Assembly: GCA_021160765.1 (NCBI GenBank)
Contig: JAGHBW010000097.1
Coordinates: 1 to 7,572 of the forward strand
Origin: Thermoplasmata archaeon
GTDB lineage: Archaea; Thermoplasmatota; Penumbrarchaeia; Penumbrarchaeales; EX4484-36
Direction: 5' to 3'
Length of the DNA: 7,572 nucleotides
Part shown: positions 1 to 6,152 of the stretch, piece after piece
How positions within the stretch are numbered: position 1 is the first letter of the stretch
How the letters are laid out: each line of letters opens with the position of its first letter
The notes under the pieces: model-generated
The model's input: the letters and a program-made list of their open reading frames with translations, nothing else
Databases searched by the model: none
What the model was told of the DNA's origin: nothing
Translations under genes and position numbers: made by a program

Positions 1-1868
1 CCGATTGTTATTGGATCCTCACTGGTTATGTTGTGGGTAAGGACAAATGTTATGTTGAAGTACCATGTCTTTTCATCTAGTGCTCTGGATTCGGCGGACA
101 ACAGCTCAAAGTAGTGTCCAAGGTCAGTACTTTTGCGTATCTCCATGGTAGCCGGTGTCCAGCTGAGGCTGATGGACTCACCGCTCATACTCCCAGAGAA
201 TGCAAATACTATGTTCATTCCGTGAACATCACTTCTGTCCCAGGAGTTGTGTACTTTGAAGGTCATTGTATATGGGTAATCAGCGCCCAATACGTTAACA
301 CCACCCACCTCATGTTGGTCCGAGATTGTGAAATCTCGTACCTCAAACACCGTTTCTATCTGGTGGAGGATGTAAATTCCTCCTGCATACTGCGGCTCCT
401 CTTCGTCCACAGTGTTCTTCACCCCGGGGGTCCCTACAGTGAGCTCCATTATGCCGTCATTATTGAAGTCCGTGAAGATGACATTTCTTTTCAAATTCTC
501 ACCCAGGTAGGAGTCTGAACCAGGACCGGCGAGGGAGAAACCAGGGGTTACGAACATCATTTCATAGACGTTATCCAGTAGGTTGTCAAACTCATTGCGG
601 TAGATAATGTAAAGACCCCCAGAACCAGAGTTGAAATCCTCGCTACCCACCATGATCTCGCTCATTCCATCCCCATCCAGGTCCTCTATCCCCATGAAAT
701 TCAGGCTTCCCATGGCGGAGGGGCCTCTTATTATCAAATCAGCGTTCAACAATGTTGTACTTCCAGCAACGTTATAGGATGTTGTGTAGAATATGAAAGC
801 ACCCCCGTAGTTGTGGAAGGCGTAAGGGGACCAGACCATTACGTCATCTTGACCGTCTCCGTTGAAATCGCCGTGTGAAACACCATATATGTGATAGCCC
901 GTGTATCCTCTGAATTCATAGTGTGGATACGTTTTGAGATCTATATCTTTGGGCATGTAAAGCCCGCCGGGAAGGAGCATCACCACACCGTCTGATGTGT
1001 CCATATAACTAACGTCGCATCCGATTAGGAGGTCTGCGAAGCCATCCCCCGTCACATCTGCTATATCCAGGTCAGACATGGGCCAGAGGGTGGAGCCCCC
1101 TAAAAGAGGCAGGGTGGAGTTCACCCTCACATCGTACTCGGAGGCGTTTATAAGGTATGAGGATGCAAAAGTGCTTCTCCCGTATATTACGTAAATCTGT
1201 TGGAAGCCGTTATAGTTGTCTTCAAGCATTACCAGATCGTCCTTTCCATCCCCGTTTATATCCCCTGCTTGAAGAAGATAGCCAATCTCTCCCCACTCGG
1301 CTCCATATATCACCGCATCTGCGGAGGAGGTGTTATACGTTCCGCTCCACGATCCTCTATTGAGATAGATATACACGCAGGAAGGTGTGCCGAAGGATGC
1401 AATGGCTATATCCACCTTTTCGTCCCCGTTGAAATCACCCAAAGTAAAGTATGCTGCGAAAACATCGGTTGTGGGCCCTACGAAGGATACATCTGCGGTG
1501 GATGGGGTATAATATCTGGTTAAACCTCCACCAAAGAAAACAACTACTGCATTCAGGTCTGTATCGTAGTACTGCAGGTTTGTAATTATGTCCACCGTAC
1601 CATCGCCATTTATGTCAGCGCTTTTAACCTGAGTACCTAAAAATTGCATAGTTTTCTCACCTAAAACGATCTGTTCTGGGAGACCCTCCATAGACATACT
1701 CCCGTGGAAACCTGTTGTCTCTTCATTCGTTTCCCTCTGCGTCACCCGGGTAGCTGTATCTCCGGTCCCTGCGGGGGCAGTGTTTAGGAAAATTGCCAGA
1801 CCGGAGAAGACTACTGCCAATGTTAAAATTGCCACAAGAACGCGACTGGTTACTTTAAAATACTCCAT
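1..1868 (-). CDS. Secreted/anchored FG-GAP (integrin-alpha-like) seven-repeat beta-propeller protein, 3' end cut by window
   Basis: The reading frame is open from an ATG at 1866-1868 to the left edge (622 codons, no stop), so the C-terminus is missing. The start is fixed by GAGGTGA five bases upstream. Residues 10-28 are a hydrophobic stretch after K5 and R9, either a signal peptide or an N-terminal anchor; a short Thr-rich linker follows. Seven calcium-loop motifs of the form D-x-N/D-G-D-G-x-x-D/E begin at residues 85, 145, 203, 271, 334, 396 and 467, spaced 58-71 residues apart. Each is followed by a hydrophobic strand, as in FG-GAP/VCBS propellers. From about residue 507 the repeats stop and an alternating beta-strand region begins, probably an Ig-like beta-sandwich. 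Several N-x-S/T sequons fit extracellular exposure. The exact role is unknown; adhesion, cell-surface structure or ligand binding are inferences from the fold. It is transcribed divergently from carS. Confidence 0.9.
   Translation of the reverse strand, partial: MEYFKVTSRVLVAILTLAVVFSGLAIFLNTAPAGTGDTATRVTQRETNEETTGFHGSMSMEGLPEQIVLGEKTMQFLGTQVKSADINGDGTVDIITNLQYYDTDLNAVVVFFGGGLTRYYTPSTADVSFVGPTTDVFAAYFTLGDFNGDEKVDIAIASFGTPSCVYIYLNRGSWSGTYNTSSADAVIYGAEWGEIGYLLQAGDINGDGKDDLVMLEDNYNGFQQIYVIYGRSTFASSYLINASEYDVRVNSTLPLLGGSTLWPMSDLDIADVTGDGFADLLIGCDVSYMDTSDGVVMLLPGGLYMPKDIDLKTYPHYEFRGYTGYHIYGVSHGDFNGDGQDDVMVWSPYAFHNYGGAFIFYTTSYNVAGSTTLLNADLIIRGPSAMGSLNFMGIEDLDGDGMSEIMVGSEDFNSGSGGLYIIYRNEFDNLLDNVYEMMFVTPGFSLAGPGSDSYLGENLKRNVIFTDFNNDGIMELTVGTPGVKNTVDEEEPQYAGGIYILHQIETVFEVRDFTISDQHEVGGVNVLGADYPYTMTFKVHNSWDRSDVHGMNIVFAFSGSMSGESISLSWTPATMEIRKSTDLGHYFELLSAESRALDEKTWYFNITFVLTHNITSEDPITI
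444..1616 (-). repeat. Seven tandem FG-GAP calcium-loop repeats within the propeller protein
   Basis: The loops lie at 1590-1616, 1410-1436, 1236-1262, 1032-1058, 843-869, 657-683 and 444-470. The cores read DINGDGTVD, DFNGDEKVD, DINGDGKDD, DVTGDGFAD, DFNGDGQDD, DLDGDGMSE and DFNNDGIME. Repeat 2 has Glu in place of the second Gly, repeat 4 has Thr at the third loop position, and repeats 6 and 7 end in Glu instead of Asp. DNA identity between copies is low, so this is an old protein-level repeat and not a recent DNA duplication. Confidence 0.9.
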
Positions 1869-1873
1869 AAGTT

Positions 1874-1880
1874 TCACCTC
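1874..1880 (-). promoter_or_regulatory. Strong ribosome-binding site GAGGTGA
   Basis: On the minus strand GAGGTGA lies five bases before the ATG at 1868. It matches the archaeal 16S 3' end (GGAGGTGAT complement) over seven bases and fixes the start of the FG-GAP protein. Confidence 0.85.
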
Positions 1881-1929
1881 TATACAGAAACTGTTTTTGG
1901 GCAATACGTGTGATTGAAAAACCCCGGGG

Positions 1930-1944
1930 ACCTTATTAAAAGGT
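1930..1944 (-). promoter_or_regulatory. Candidate TATA box of the FG-GAP gene inside an ACCTT...AAGGT dyad
   Basis: On the minus strand this reads ACCTTTTAATAAGGT, preceded by the A-rich CCAAA expected of a BRE-like element. The core TTTTAATA resembles an archaeal TATA box. Counting about 25 bases downstream puts transcription start near 1912 and gives a leader of roughly 44 bases. The arms ACCTT (1930-1934) and AAGGT (1940-1944) are perfect inverted repeats, so a regulator site is also possible. Confidence 0.5.
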
Positions 1945-1960
1945 TTTGGGTTGTATTTTT

Positions 1961-1974
1961 CCTTATATATAAGG
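1961..1974 (+). promoter_or_regulatory. Palindromic TATA box CCTTATATATAAGG, probable carS promoter
   Basis: This is a perfect 14-base palindrome with an ideal TATATA core in the divergent intergenic region. For carS, a start about 25 bases downstream (about 1992-1995) leaves a leader of roughly 90 bases. Because the box is symmetric it could also fire leftward. The preceding bases (TTTTT) are not a good BRE for the plus direction, so the orientation is uncertain. Confidence 0.6.
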
Positions 1975-1987
1975 GTGTCTCACACCC
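1973..1987. promoter_or_regulatory. Inverted repeat GGGTGT-CTC-ACACCC, operator candidate
   Basis: The dyad has perfect six-base arms around a three-base centre and overlaps the right edge of the palindromic TATA box by two bases. It lies between the TATA box and the predicted carS start, where many archaeal repressors bind. If transcription began further left it could be an RNA hairpin. No regulator gene is in the window. Confidence 0.45.
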
Positions 1988-2006
1988 ATTCACTACTTCC
2001 TTGTTA

Positions 2007-2033
2007 GCCAAGGGAGTTCATCGTTGGCCTCCC
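2007..2033 (+). promoter_or_regulatory. Interleaved inverted repeats in the predicted carS leader
   Basis: The order is GCCAA (2007-2011), GGGAG (2012-2016), a seven-base loop, TTGGC (2024-2028) and CTCCC (2029-2033). GCCAA pairs with TTGGC and GGGAG with CTCCC; because the pairs are interleaved, only one simple hairpin can form at a time. This could be a small RNA switch or a DNA-binding site. It matches no riboswitch family I recognise. Confidence 0.35.
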
Positions 2034-2076
2034 GGGTAAAACTTTATTTTGAAAGGGGGATTCAGCATACGATAGC

Positions 2077-2080
2077 GGTG
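2077..2080 (+). promoter_or_regulatory. Ribosome-binding site GGTG that decides the carS start
   Basis: GGTG is seven bases from the ATG at 2088 and only one base from the alternative TTG at 2082, favouring the ATG. It is a short match, so translation initiation may be moderate. Confidence 0.55.
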
Positions 2081-2087
2081 TTTGACA

Positions 2088-2666
2088 ATGAACCTAACAA
2101 CGCTTCTAACGGAAACTGTACGAATCTTTATCATACTGCTTCCAGCCTACGTAGCAAACCCCCTAGCAGTTCTCTTTGGGGGAGGAACCCCTGTTGATTT
2201 TAAGAGATACTGGAAGGATGGGAGAAGAATACTGGGTGACGGGAAGACCTGGAGAGGACTTTTTGGAGGCACATTAAGCGGAGGTGTTGTGGGAATAGTT
2301 GTGGTCTTCCTTCTGGATGGGAGAACCTCCTTTTTCACGGTAAGGGAAATTTATGGAGGTTGGGATTACTTTATTTTCATATCCTTCTGGTTGGCATTTG
2401 GTGGTTTAATGGGAGATATGCTTGGAAGTTTCATTAAAAGGCGGCTGGGACTTAAAAGGGGGGAGAAGGCGCCAGGGCTTGATCAGTGGGATTTTATAAT
2501 AGGAGCATTCCTACTTCTTCTTTTTATTCCTTCTTTCATTATAAGAAACTTCTTATCCATCACCTCAGCTGTTGCTCTCCTGATATTACTACTTTTAACC
2601 CCCTCCATCCATCGTGCAGTGAACATTGTTGGGTACAGATTAGGTCTTAAAAAGGAACCGTGGTAG
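2088..2666 (+). CDS. carS: CDP-archaeol synthase (CTP:digeranylgeranylglycerol-phosphate cytidylyltransferase)
   Basis: This integral membrane enzyme transfers CMP from CTP to the unsaturated archaetidic-acid precursor, giving CDP-archaeol, the activated intermediate for archaeal polar lipids (EC 2.7.7.67). The 192-residue product has the family hallmarks: GDGKTWRG at residues 50-57, D110 followed by GSFIKRR (113-119), RGEKAPGLDQ-D (124-135), and a C-terminal H...N..GYRLGLKK-PW block. About five membrane helices are visible (roughly 11-31, 60-76, 93-112, 134-152, 156-172). The length is slightly above the usual 165-180. I prefer the ATG at 2088 because GGTG at 2077-2080 is seven bases upstream; the in-frame TTG at 2082 would leave almost no spacing. 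It is the first plus-strand gene after the divergent promoter region, with a rather long predicted leader. Confidence 0.95.
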   Translation: MNLTTLLTETVRIFIILLPAYVANPLAVLFGGGTPVDFKRYWKDGRRILGDGKTWRGLFGGTLSGGVVGIVVVFLLDGRTSFFTVREIYGGWDYFIFISFWLAFGGLMGDMLGSFIKRRLGLKRGEKAPGLDQWDFIIGAFLLLLFIPSFIIRNFLSITSAVALLILLLLTPSIHRAVNIVGYRLGLKKEPW

Positions 2667-2692
2667 ATTTACTTTCACTCACCTGGTAGTCC

Positions 2693-2703
2693 AATATATA
2701 TTT
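2693..2703 (+). promoter_or_regulatory. TATA box upstream of the DUF457-like gene
   Basis: AATATATATTT, flanked by CC and GG, lies 27 bases after the carS stop. A start about 25 bases downstream would fall near 2722, giving a leader of some 10-13 bases before the ATG at 2735. The gene may therefore have its own promoter as well as any read-through from carS. Confidence 0.55.
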
Positions 2704-2734
2704 GGGGTTTGTATGGTATACCTCAGGGAATGGG

Positions 2735-3313
2735 ATGCCTGGATGGAAAGCGCACCTCTGGTTCGGAATTTTTGGGATCTTCCCCATACTCCTGGTCTTT
2801 TTGGTGCTTCTACTTCTGTACCCCACCCCCGGAATATATCTTACCCCCCAAGTACCGCTCTTTTCTAGGAGGGGGCTTCTTCTCTCCCTCTCTCTTTCGT
2901 TAAGCATAATTTTTGGATCCCTTCTACCAGACGTGGACGGTGGTGGGAAGATAACAGTGTACATACCACCCTTCTTTGGAGGATATGCGCTCTTCCTCTT
3001 TTATGTCTCTCAATACCTCCACAGGGGCGGAATACTTCACTTGGAGATTAACGGTGTTCTGACCCCACTCATTATATTTACTGTAGCAACCCTAATCTCA
3101 TATGGACTTTTGTTTTTACCAAAAAAACATAGAGGTAGGCTTCACCATCCCGTGACTGCTATAGTCTTTGGAGGCCTCTGGGCACTTGGCCACTCCTTAT
3201 TCTGGGGCCTCAACGGGTATAGTGTTCTGCTTCTATTCGTAGTCGCTTCTTATGGATACTCTCTTCATCTCATTCTTGACTGGCTAGTGGATCTGAAGGG
3301 GAAGATCTTTTAG
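2735..3313 (+). CDS. DUF457/YdjM-like multi-pass membrane protein (putative metal-dependent hydrolase family)
   Basis: The product is 192 residues with about six hydrophobic helices (roughly 8-30, 47-64, 74-94, 109-128, 139-158, 161-182). Residues that fit the DUF457/YdjM family are an early His (H7), LLPDVD (63-68) at the end of helix 2, HRGGILH (96-102), and a C-terminal SLHLILD (H179, D182) followed by Gly. The family is described as membrane-bound putative metal-dependent hydrolases, but substrates are mostly unknown; the His/Asp set is consistent with metal binding at the membrane. The frame extends up to a TTG at 2702, but that codon overlaps the TATA box, while the ATG at 2735 has AGGGA five bases before it. 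It lies 68 bases after carS on the same strand; a lipid-related role is only suggested by that position. Confidence 0.75.
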   Translation: MPGWKAHLWFGIFGIFPILLVFLVLLLLYPTPGIYLTPQVPLFSRRGLLLSLSLSLSIIFGSLLPDVDGGGKITVYIPPFFGGYALFLFYVSQYLHRGGILHLEINGVLTPLIIFTVATLISYGLLFLPKKHRGRLHHPVTAIVFGGLWALGHSLFWGLNGYSVLLLFVVASYGYSLHLILDWLVDLKGKIF

Positions 3314-3353
3314 GATGGTCTTGTGGGGTTCTATAGTAAGAAATTTTTACAAC

Positions 3354-3379
3354 AAAGTTTAAGTATTGGCGTATAAATC
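3354..3379 (+). promoter_or_regulatory. Promoter candidate for psmB
   Basis: AAAG followed by TTTAAGTA (3358-3365) resembles a BRE plus TATA box and predicts a start near 3385, about 28 bases before the ATG. A second candidate, GTATAAATC at 3371-3379, would start transcription near 3400 and give a leader of about 14 bases. The sequence alone does not choose between them. Confidence 0.45.
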
Positions 3380-3400
3380 ACCGCCACAGTATTTTTGAAA

Positions 3401-3406
3401 AAGGTG
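3401..3406 (+). promoter_or_regulatory. Ribosome-binding site AAGGTG of psmB
   Basis: AAGGTG is followed by seven bases and then the ATG at 3414. This spacing is good and confirms the start that yields an eight-residue propeptide. Confidence 0.75.
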
Positions 3407-3413
3407 TTAATAA

Positions 3414-4046
3414 ATGGTAGAGAAAAAAGAGACAGGAACCACCACCATAGGGATCGTCTGTAAAGATGGTGTTGTCATGGCTACGGAGAAAAGGGCTACC
3501 ATGGGTACATTAATCGCCCATAAAAGTACGCAAAAGCTTTTCAAAATAGACGAACACCTTGCCATGACCACCGCAGGACTGGTAGGGGATGCACAGCTGC
3601 TTGCAAGATACATCAAAGCTGAGGCTGAGCTTTACCGGCTGAAACGGGATACGCCTATGAGTGTGAAGGCGGCTGCTACGCTTACAGCGAACATATTGTC
3701 TTCAAGCAGGTATTTTCCATATTGGGTTCAACTCCTTATTGGAGGGGTTGATCGAGAGGGTCCGCATGTCTATTCACTGGATCCCGCTCGAGGGTCAATT
3801 CCAGATAAATATGTCTGCACTGGCTCTGGATCCCCCTATGCTTACGGGGTTTTGGAGGATCATTACAGAGACAACATTACAGTGGATGAGGGGATAGATC
3901 TGGCGATAAAAGCACTTAATTCAGCTATGAGGAGGGATGCAGCTTCCGGTGACGGCATGGAGATTGTAGTTATAACGAAGAAGGGCTGGACTGTTGTTGA
4001 TGAAAAGGAGATAGAGAAGAGGAAGAAAAACTTAAATATCAAATGA
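3414..4046 (+). CDS. psmB: 20S proteasome beta subunit (Ntn-hydrolase, threonine protease)
   Basis: This is the catalytic subunit of the archaeal 20S proteasome, forming the two inner heptameric rings that degrade proteins delivered by PAN or Cdc48-type ATPases. The product is 210 residues, normal for the family. An eight-residue propeptide ends in Gly8; autocleavage exposes Thr9 of GTTTIG as the nucleophile. With Thr9 as Thr1, the catalytic Glu17 and Lys33 equivalents are E25 and K41 (in STQKLF). Other conserved blocks are AGLVGDAQ, YRLKRDTPM, LLIGGVD, TGSGSPYAYGVLE, TVDEGIDLA and RDAASGDG. All residues needed for activity are present. No alpha subunit is in the window. The gene is followed by the aCPSF1 gene on the same strand, a pairing I recall from other Euryarchaeota such as Thermococcales. 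Confidence 0.97.
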   Translation: MVEKKETGTTTIGIVCKDGVVMATEKRATMGTLIAHKSTQKLFKIDEHLAMTTAGLVGDAQLLARYIKAEAELYRLKRDTPMSVKAAATLTANILSSSRYFPYWVQLLIGGVDREGPHVYSLDPARGSIPDKYVCTGSGSPYAYGVLEDHYRDNITVDEGIDLAIKALNSAMRRDAASGDGMEIVVITKKGWTVVDEKEIEKRKKNLNIK

Positions 4047-4096
4047 CCAATTAGGTTACAAATAGTACGTTTTTTCCCAATATCTTCTAAATTGGT
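4046..4096 (+). terminator. T6 tract enclosed by an ACCAATT/AATTGGT inverted repeat after psmB
   Basis: T6 at 4070-4075 lies 24 bases after the psmB stop, which is enough for U-tract-dependent archaeal termination. Seven-base arms at 4046-4052 and 4090-4096 are perfect inverted repeats but 37 bases apart, so the hairpin would be weak. No convincing TATA box was found between here and the next gene, so termination is probably partial and psmB and aCPSF1 may be partly co-transcribed. The rest of the spacer to 4180 shows no ORF or RNA gene. Confidence 0.4.
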
Positions 4097-4180
4097 GGTT
4101 GAATCATAACTTCTACAACGGGTGCGTGGCTTCCACTCCATTAACCTCAGAGGCTACTGGTCAGGGATAAGAAATAGTAA

Positions 4181-4186
4181 GAGGAG
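4181..4186 (+). promoter_or_regulatory. Ribosome-binding site GAGGAG of the aCPSF1 gene
   Basis: GAGGAG lies six bases before the ATG at 4193, with optimal spacing, and supports that start. Confidence 0.7.
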
Positions 4187-4192
4187 AGAAAA

Positions 4193-6121
4193 ATGGGATA
4201 CAACAACCTCATTTCCAAACTAAGGAAACAGATAATGGAACTGGTACCAAAAGGCGTTGAGATAACAGATGTGGATGTAGAGGGCCCAGTGGTTGTAATA
4301 AAGACAAAAGACATAGAGAACTTCTCCCAGGACTCCAACCTGGTGAGAAAACTAGCTCAGGGACTTAAAAGGAGGGTTTCCATAAGACCCGACCCGTCAC
4401 TGGTGAAAAGTGTGGAAGAGGCACAGGCAATAATAGAGGAGATAATCCCCCCCGAAGCTGAGGTTACTGACATCCACTTCAATCATGACTTCAATGAAGT
4501 TCTTATTGAGGCACGCTCCCCGGGGTTGGCTATCGGAAAGCACGGGATGAACCTCAACGAAATAAAACTGAGAACCGGCTGGACACCCACTATCGTCCGG
4601 AGCCCTCCAATTCCCTCTAGAACTTTAAAGGACATCCGGAGGCTTCTAAGAGATCCAGAGATCGCGGAGAAGAGAAGGGAGTTCTTAAAAAGGGTGGGGC
4701 GGAAGATATTCCAGGAGATACCCAAGGGGGAGGAAACGTGGGTGAGGGTGACATCTCTTGGTGGGTATAGGGAAGTAGGTAGAAGCTGTCACCTCCTTTC
4801 AACAAGGTACACCAGGGTGGTGATTGATTGTGGTATAAATGTTTCTTCTGCGGCTTCCCCCTCCCCATACCTTAATGCTCCCGAGGTAACGCCCATTGAT
4901 TCCTCCATTGACGCTGTTGTGATCACCCATGCCCATCTGGACCACTCCGGGCTTGTCCCCCTGTTATTCAAATACGGGTATGACGGACCTGTATATGCAA
5001 CACACCCAACCAGAGACCTGATGGCGCTTCTTCAAATAGACTACCTTAAGGTGGCAGGAAGTGAGAGCGGTAGGCCTCCTTACGACTCATCTCATATAAG
5101 GGAAATGCTCATACACACCATACCCATCAAATATAACGAGACCACTGATATCGCCCCCGACATTAAGCTTACCTTCCACAATGCGGGCCACATTTTAGGT
5201 TCCGCCGTCGCTCATTTTCATATTGGCGAAGGGCTTTACAACATAGTCTTCACGGGGGACATAAAGTTTGAAAGAACGTGGCTTTTTAACGCAGCGAGGA
5301 ACAAGTTCCCACGAGTGGAAGGACTGGTAATGGAATCAACATATGGTGGCAGGAAAGACTTTCAGCCTACTAGAAAAGAGGCCTCTGCCCAGCTCAAAAA
5401 CGTGGTTAAACGCACCCTGCAGAGGGGAGGGAAGGTAATAATCCCCGTCTTCGCTGTAGGGAGGTCCCAGGAGGTAATGATTGTCCTGGAGAAGATGATG
5501 AAGAACAACACACTGCCTCCGACCCCGATATATCTTGATGGGATGATATGGGAGGCTACGGCGATCCATACCGCTTATCCGGAGTATCTGAATAACCAGT
5601 TGAGAACCCAAATCTTCCAGAGAAATGAGAACCCCTTCTTATCGGAATACTTCCACAGGGTTGACAGTAGGGAGATGAGAGAGAAGATACTGGCATCACC
5701 CGATCCAGCAATAGTGTTGGCCACATCAGGTATGCTCAACGGCGGTCCCATAATGGAGTACCTGAAGGCATGGGCACCAGACCCCAATAATACATTGATA
5801 TTTGTCGGGTATCAGGCGGAGGGCACTCTTGGGAGAAAGATACAAAAAGGGCTTAAGGAGCTTCTGGTCCCGAGCGGCAATATTGGGAGACCTAGGGCAA
5901 TATCAATTAAGCTTGAAGTAGTGACGGTGGACGGATTTTCTGGGCATGCTGACAGGAAACAATTGGTGAATTACGTTGCCACCATGGAACAAAAGCCTGA
6001 GCGTATTATCCTGTCTCATGGGGACCAACAGAAGAGCGAGGACCTTGCCATAACTCTCCAGAGAAGATACAATATTAAAACCCAGGTACCGATGAACTTG
6101 GAGACGATAAGGTTCGTATGA
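4193..6121 (+). CDS. fttA: KH-domain beta-CASP ribonuclease, archaeal CPSF73-like transcription termination factor (aCPSF1/FttA)
   Basis: This family is the nearly universal archaeal homologue of eukaryotic CPSF73. It cleaves nascent RNA at U-rich 3' ends and drives transcription termination. The product is 642 residues, typical length. Residues 1-70 form an N-terminal KH-like domain and about 70-145 a second KH domain with the loop GKHG at 115-118. The metallo-beta-lactamase core follows from about 180: H246-A-H248-L-D250-H251 (motif 2), H333 in HNAGHILG (motif 3) and D356 in FTGD (motif 4), which bind two zinc ions. The beta-CASP motifs are E381 in MESTYG (A), H585 in GFSGHAD (B) and H609 in LSHGD (C). 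No catalytic residue is missing. The C-terminal segment ending in TIRFV is the region used for dimerisation in known structures. The gene lies downstream of psmB and convergent to the presenilin-like gene. Confidence 0.97.
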   Translation: MGYNNLISKLRKQIMELVPKGVEITDVDVEGPVVVIKTKDIENFSQDSNLVRKLAQGLKRRVSIRPDPSLVKSVEEAQAIIEEIIPPEAEVTDIHFNHDFNEVLIEARSPGLAIGKHGMNLNEIKLRTGWTPTIVRSPPIPSRTLKDIRRLLRDPEIAEKRREFLKRVGRKIFQEIPKGEETWVRVTSLGGYREVGRSCHLLSTRYTRVVIDCGINVSSAASPSPYLNAPEVTPIDSSIDAVVITHAHLDHSGLVPLLFKYGYDGPVYATHPTRDLMALLQIDYLKVAGSESGRPPYDSSHIREMLIHTIPIKYNETTDIAPDIKLTFHNAGHILGSAVAHFHIGEGLYNIVFTGDIKFERTWLFNAARNKFPRVEGLVMESTYGGRKDFQPTRKEASAQLKNVVKRTLQRGGKVIIPVFAVGRSQEVMIVLEKMMKNNTLPPTPIYLDGMIWEATAIHTAYPEYLNNQLRTQIFQRNENPFLSEYFHRVDSREMREKILASPDPAIVLATSGMLNGGPIMEYLKAWAPDPNNTLIFVGYQAEGTLGRKIQKGLKELLVPSGNIGRPRAISIKLEVVTVDGFSGHADRKQLVNYVATMEQKPERIILSHGDQQKSEDLAITLQRRYNIKTQVPMNLETIRFV

Positions 6122-6127
6122 ATTTAC

Positions 6128-6152
6128 AACAGACGTCCTGTTTTCTTTTTTT
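6128..6152 (+). terminator. Hairpin plus T-tract terminator between convergent genes
   Basis: AACAG (6128-6132) and CTGTT (6138-6142) form a five-base stem with loop ACGTC, followed by TTTTCTTTTTTT (6141-6152). It starts seven bases after the aCPSF1 stop and its T-tract overlaps the stop codon (TAA on the minus strand, 6151-6153) of the convergent gene. The T-tract works only in the plus direction; the minus-strand transcript has no T-tract here. Confidence 0.65.

Noticed and set aside
114..518. Plus-strand ORF of 134 codons
   Set aside because: It is a shadow of the FG-GAP protein on the opposite strand, which covers the same bases with clear repeats. The plus-frame product has no recognisable motif.
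1157..1523. Two overlapping plus-strand ORFs
   Set aside because: Both lie antisense to FG-GAP repeats 2-3, and the calcium loops on the minus strand explain the coding constraint.
1922..1929. CCCCGGGG palindrome
   Set aside because: It is short, isolated and of no known meaning; such eight-base palindromes occur by chance.
2007..2033. H-type pseudoknot
   Set aside because: The arm order fits, but the connecting loops across each stem would have zero length, which is sterically unfavourable; competing hairpins are more plausible.
1990..2075. tRNA or small RNA gene in the divergent intergenic region
   Set aside because: There is no T-arm GGTTCRA signature, no seven-base acceptor pairing and no C/D box pair.
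2082..2087. TTG start for carS two codons upstream
   Set aside because: The GGTG ribosome-binding site would be only one base away; the ATG at 2088 has normal spacing.
2702..2734. TTG start for the DUF457-like protein
   Set aside because: The codon overlaps the TATA box, and the family normally begins just before the first helix, matching the ATG at 2735.
2879..2898. TC-rich simple repeat
   Set aside because: It lies inside a membrane helix coding for alternating Leu-Ser and is explained by the protein sequence.
3368..3385. GGCG/CGCC hairpin around a TATA-like stretch before psmB
   Set aside because: The stem is only four bases with a ten-base loop, too weak to call.
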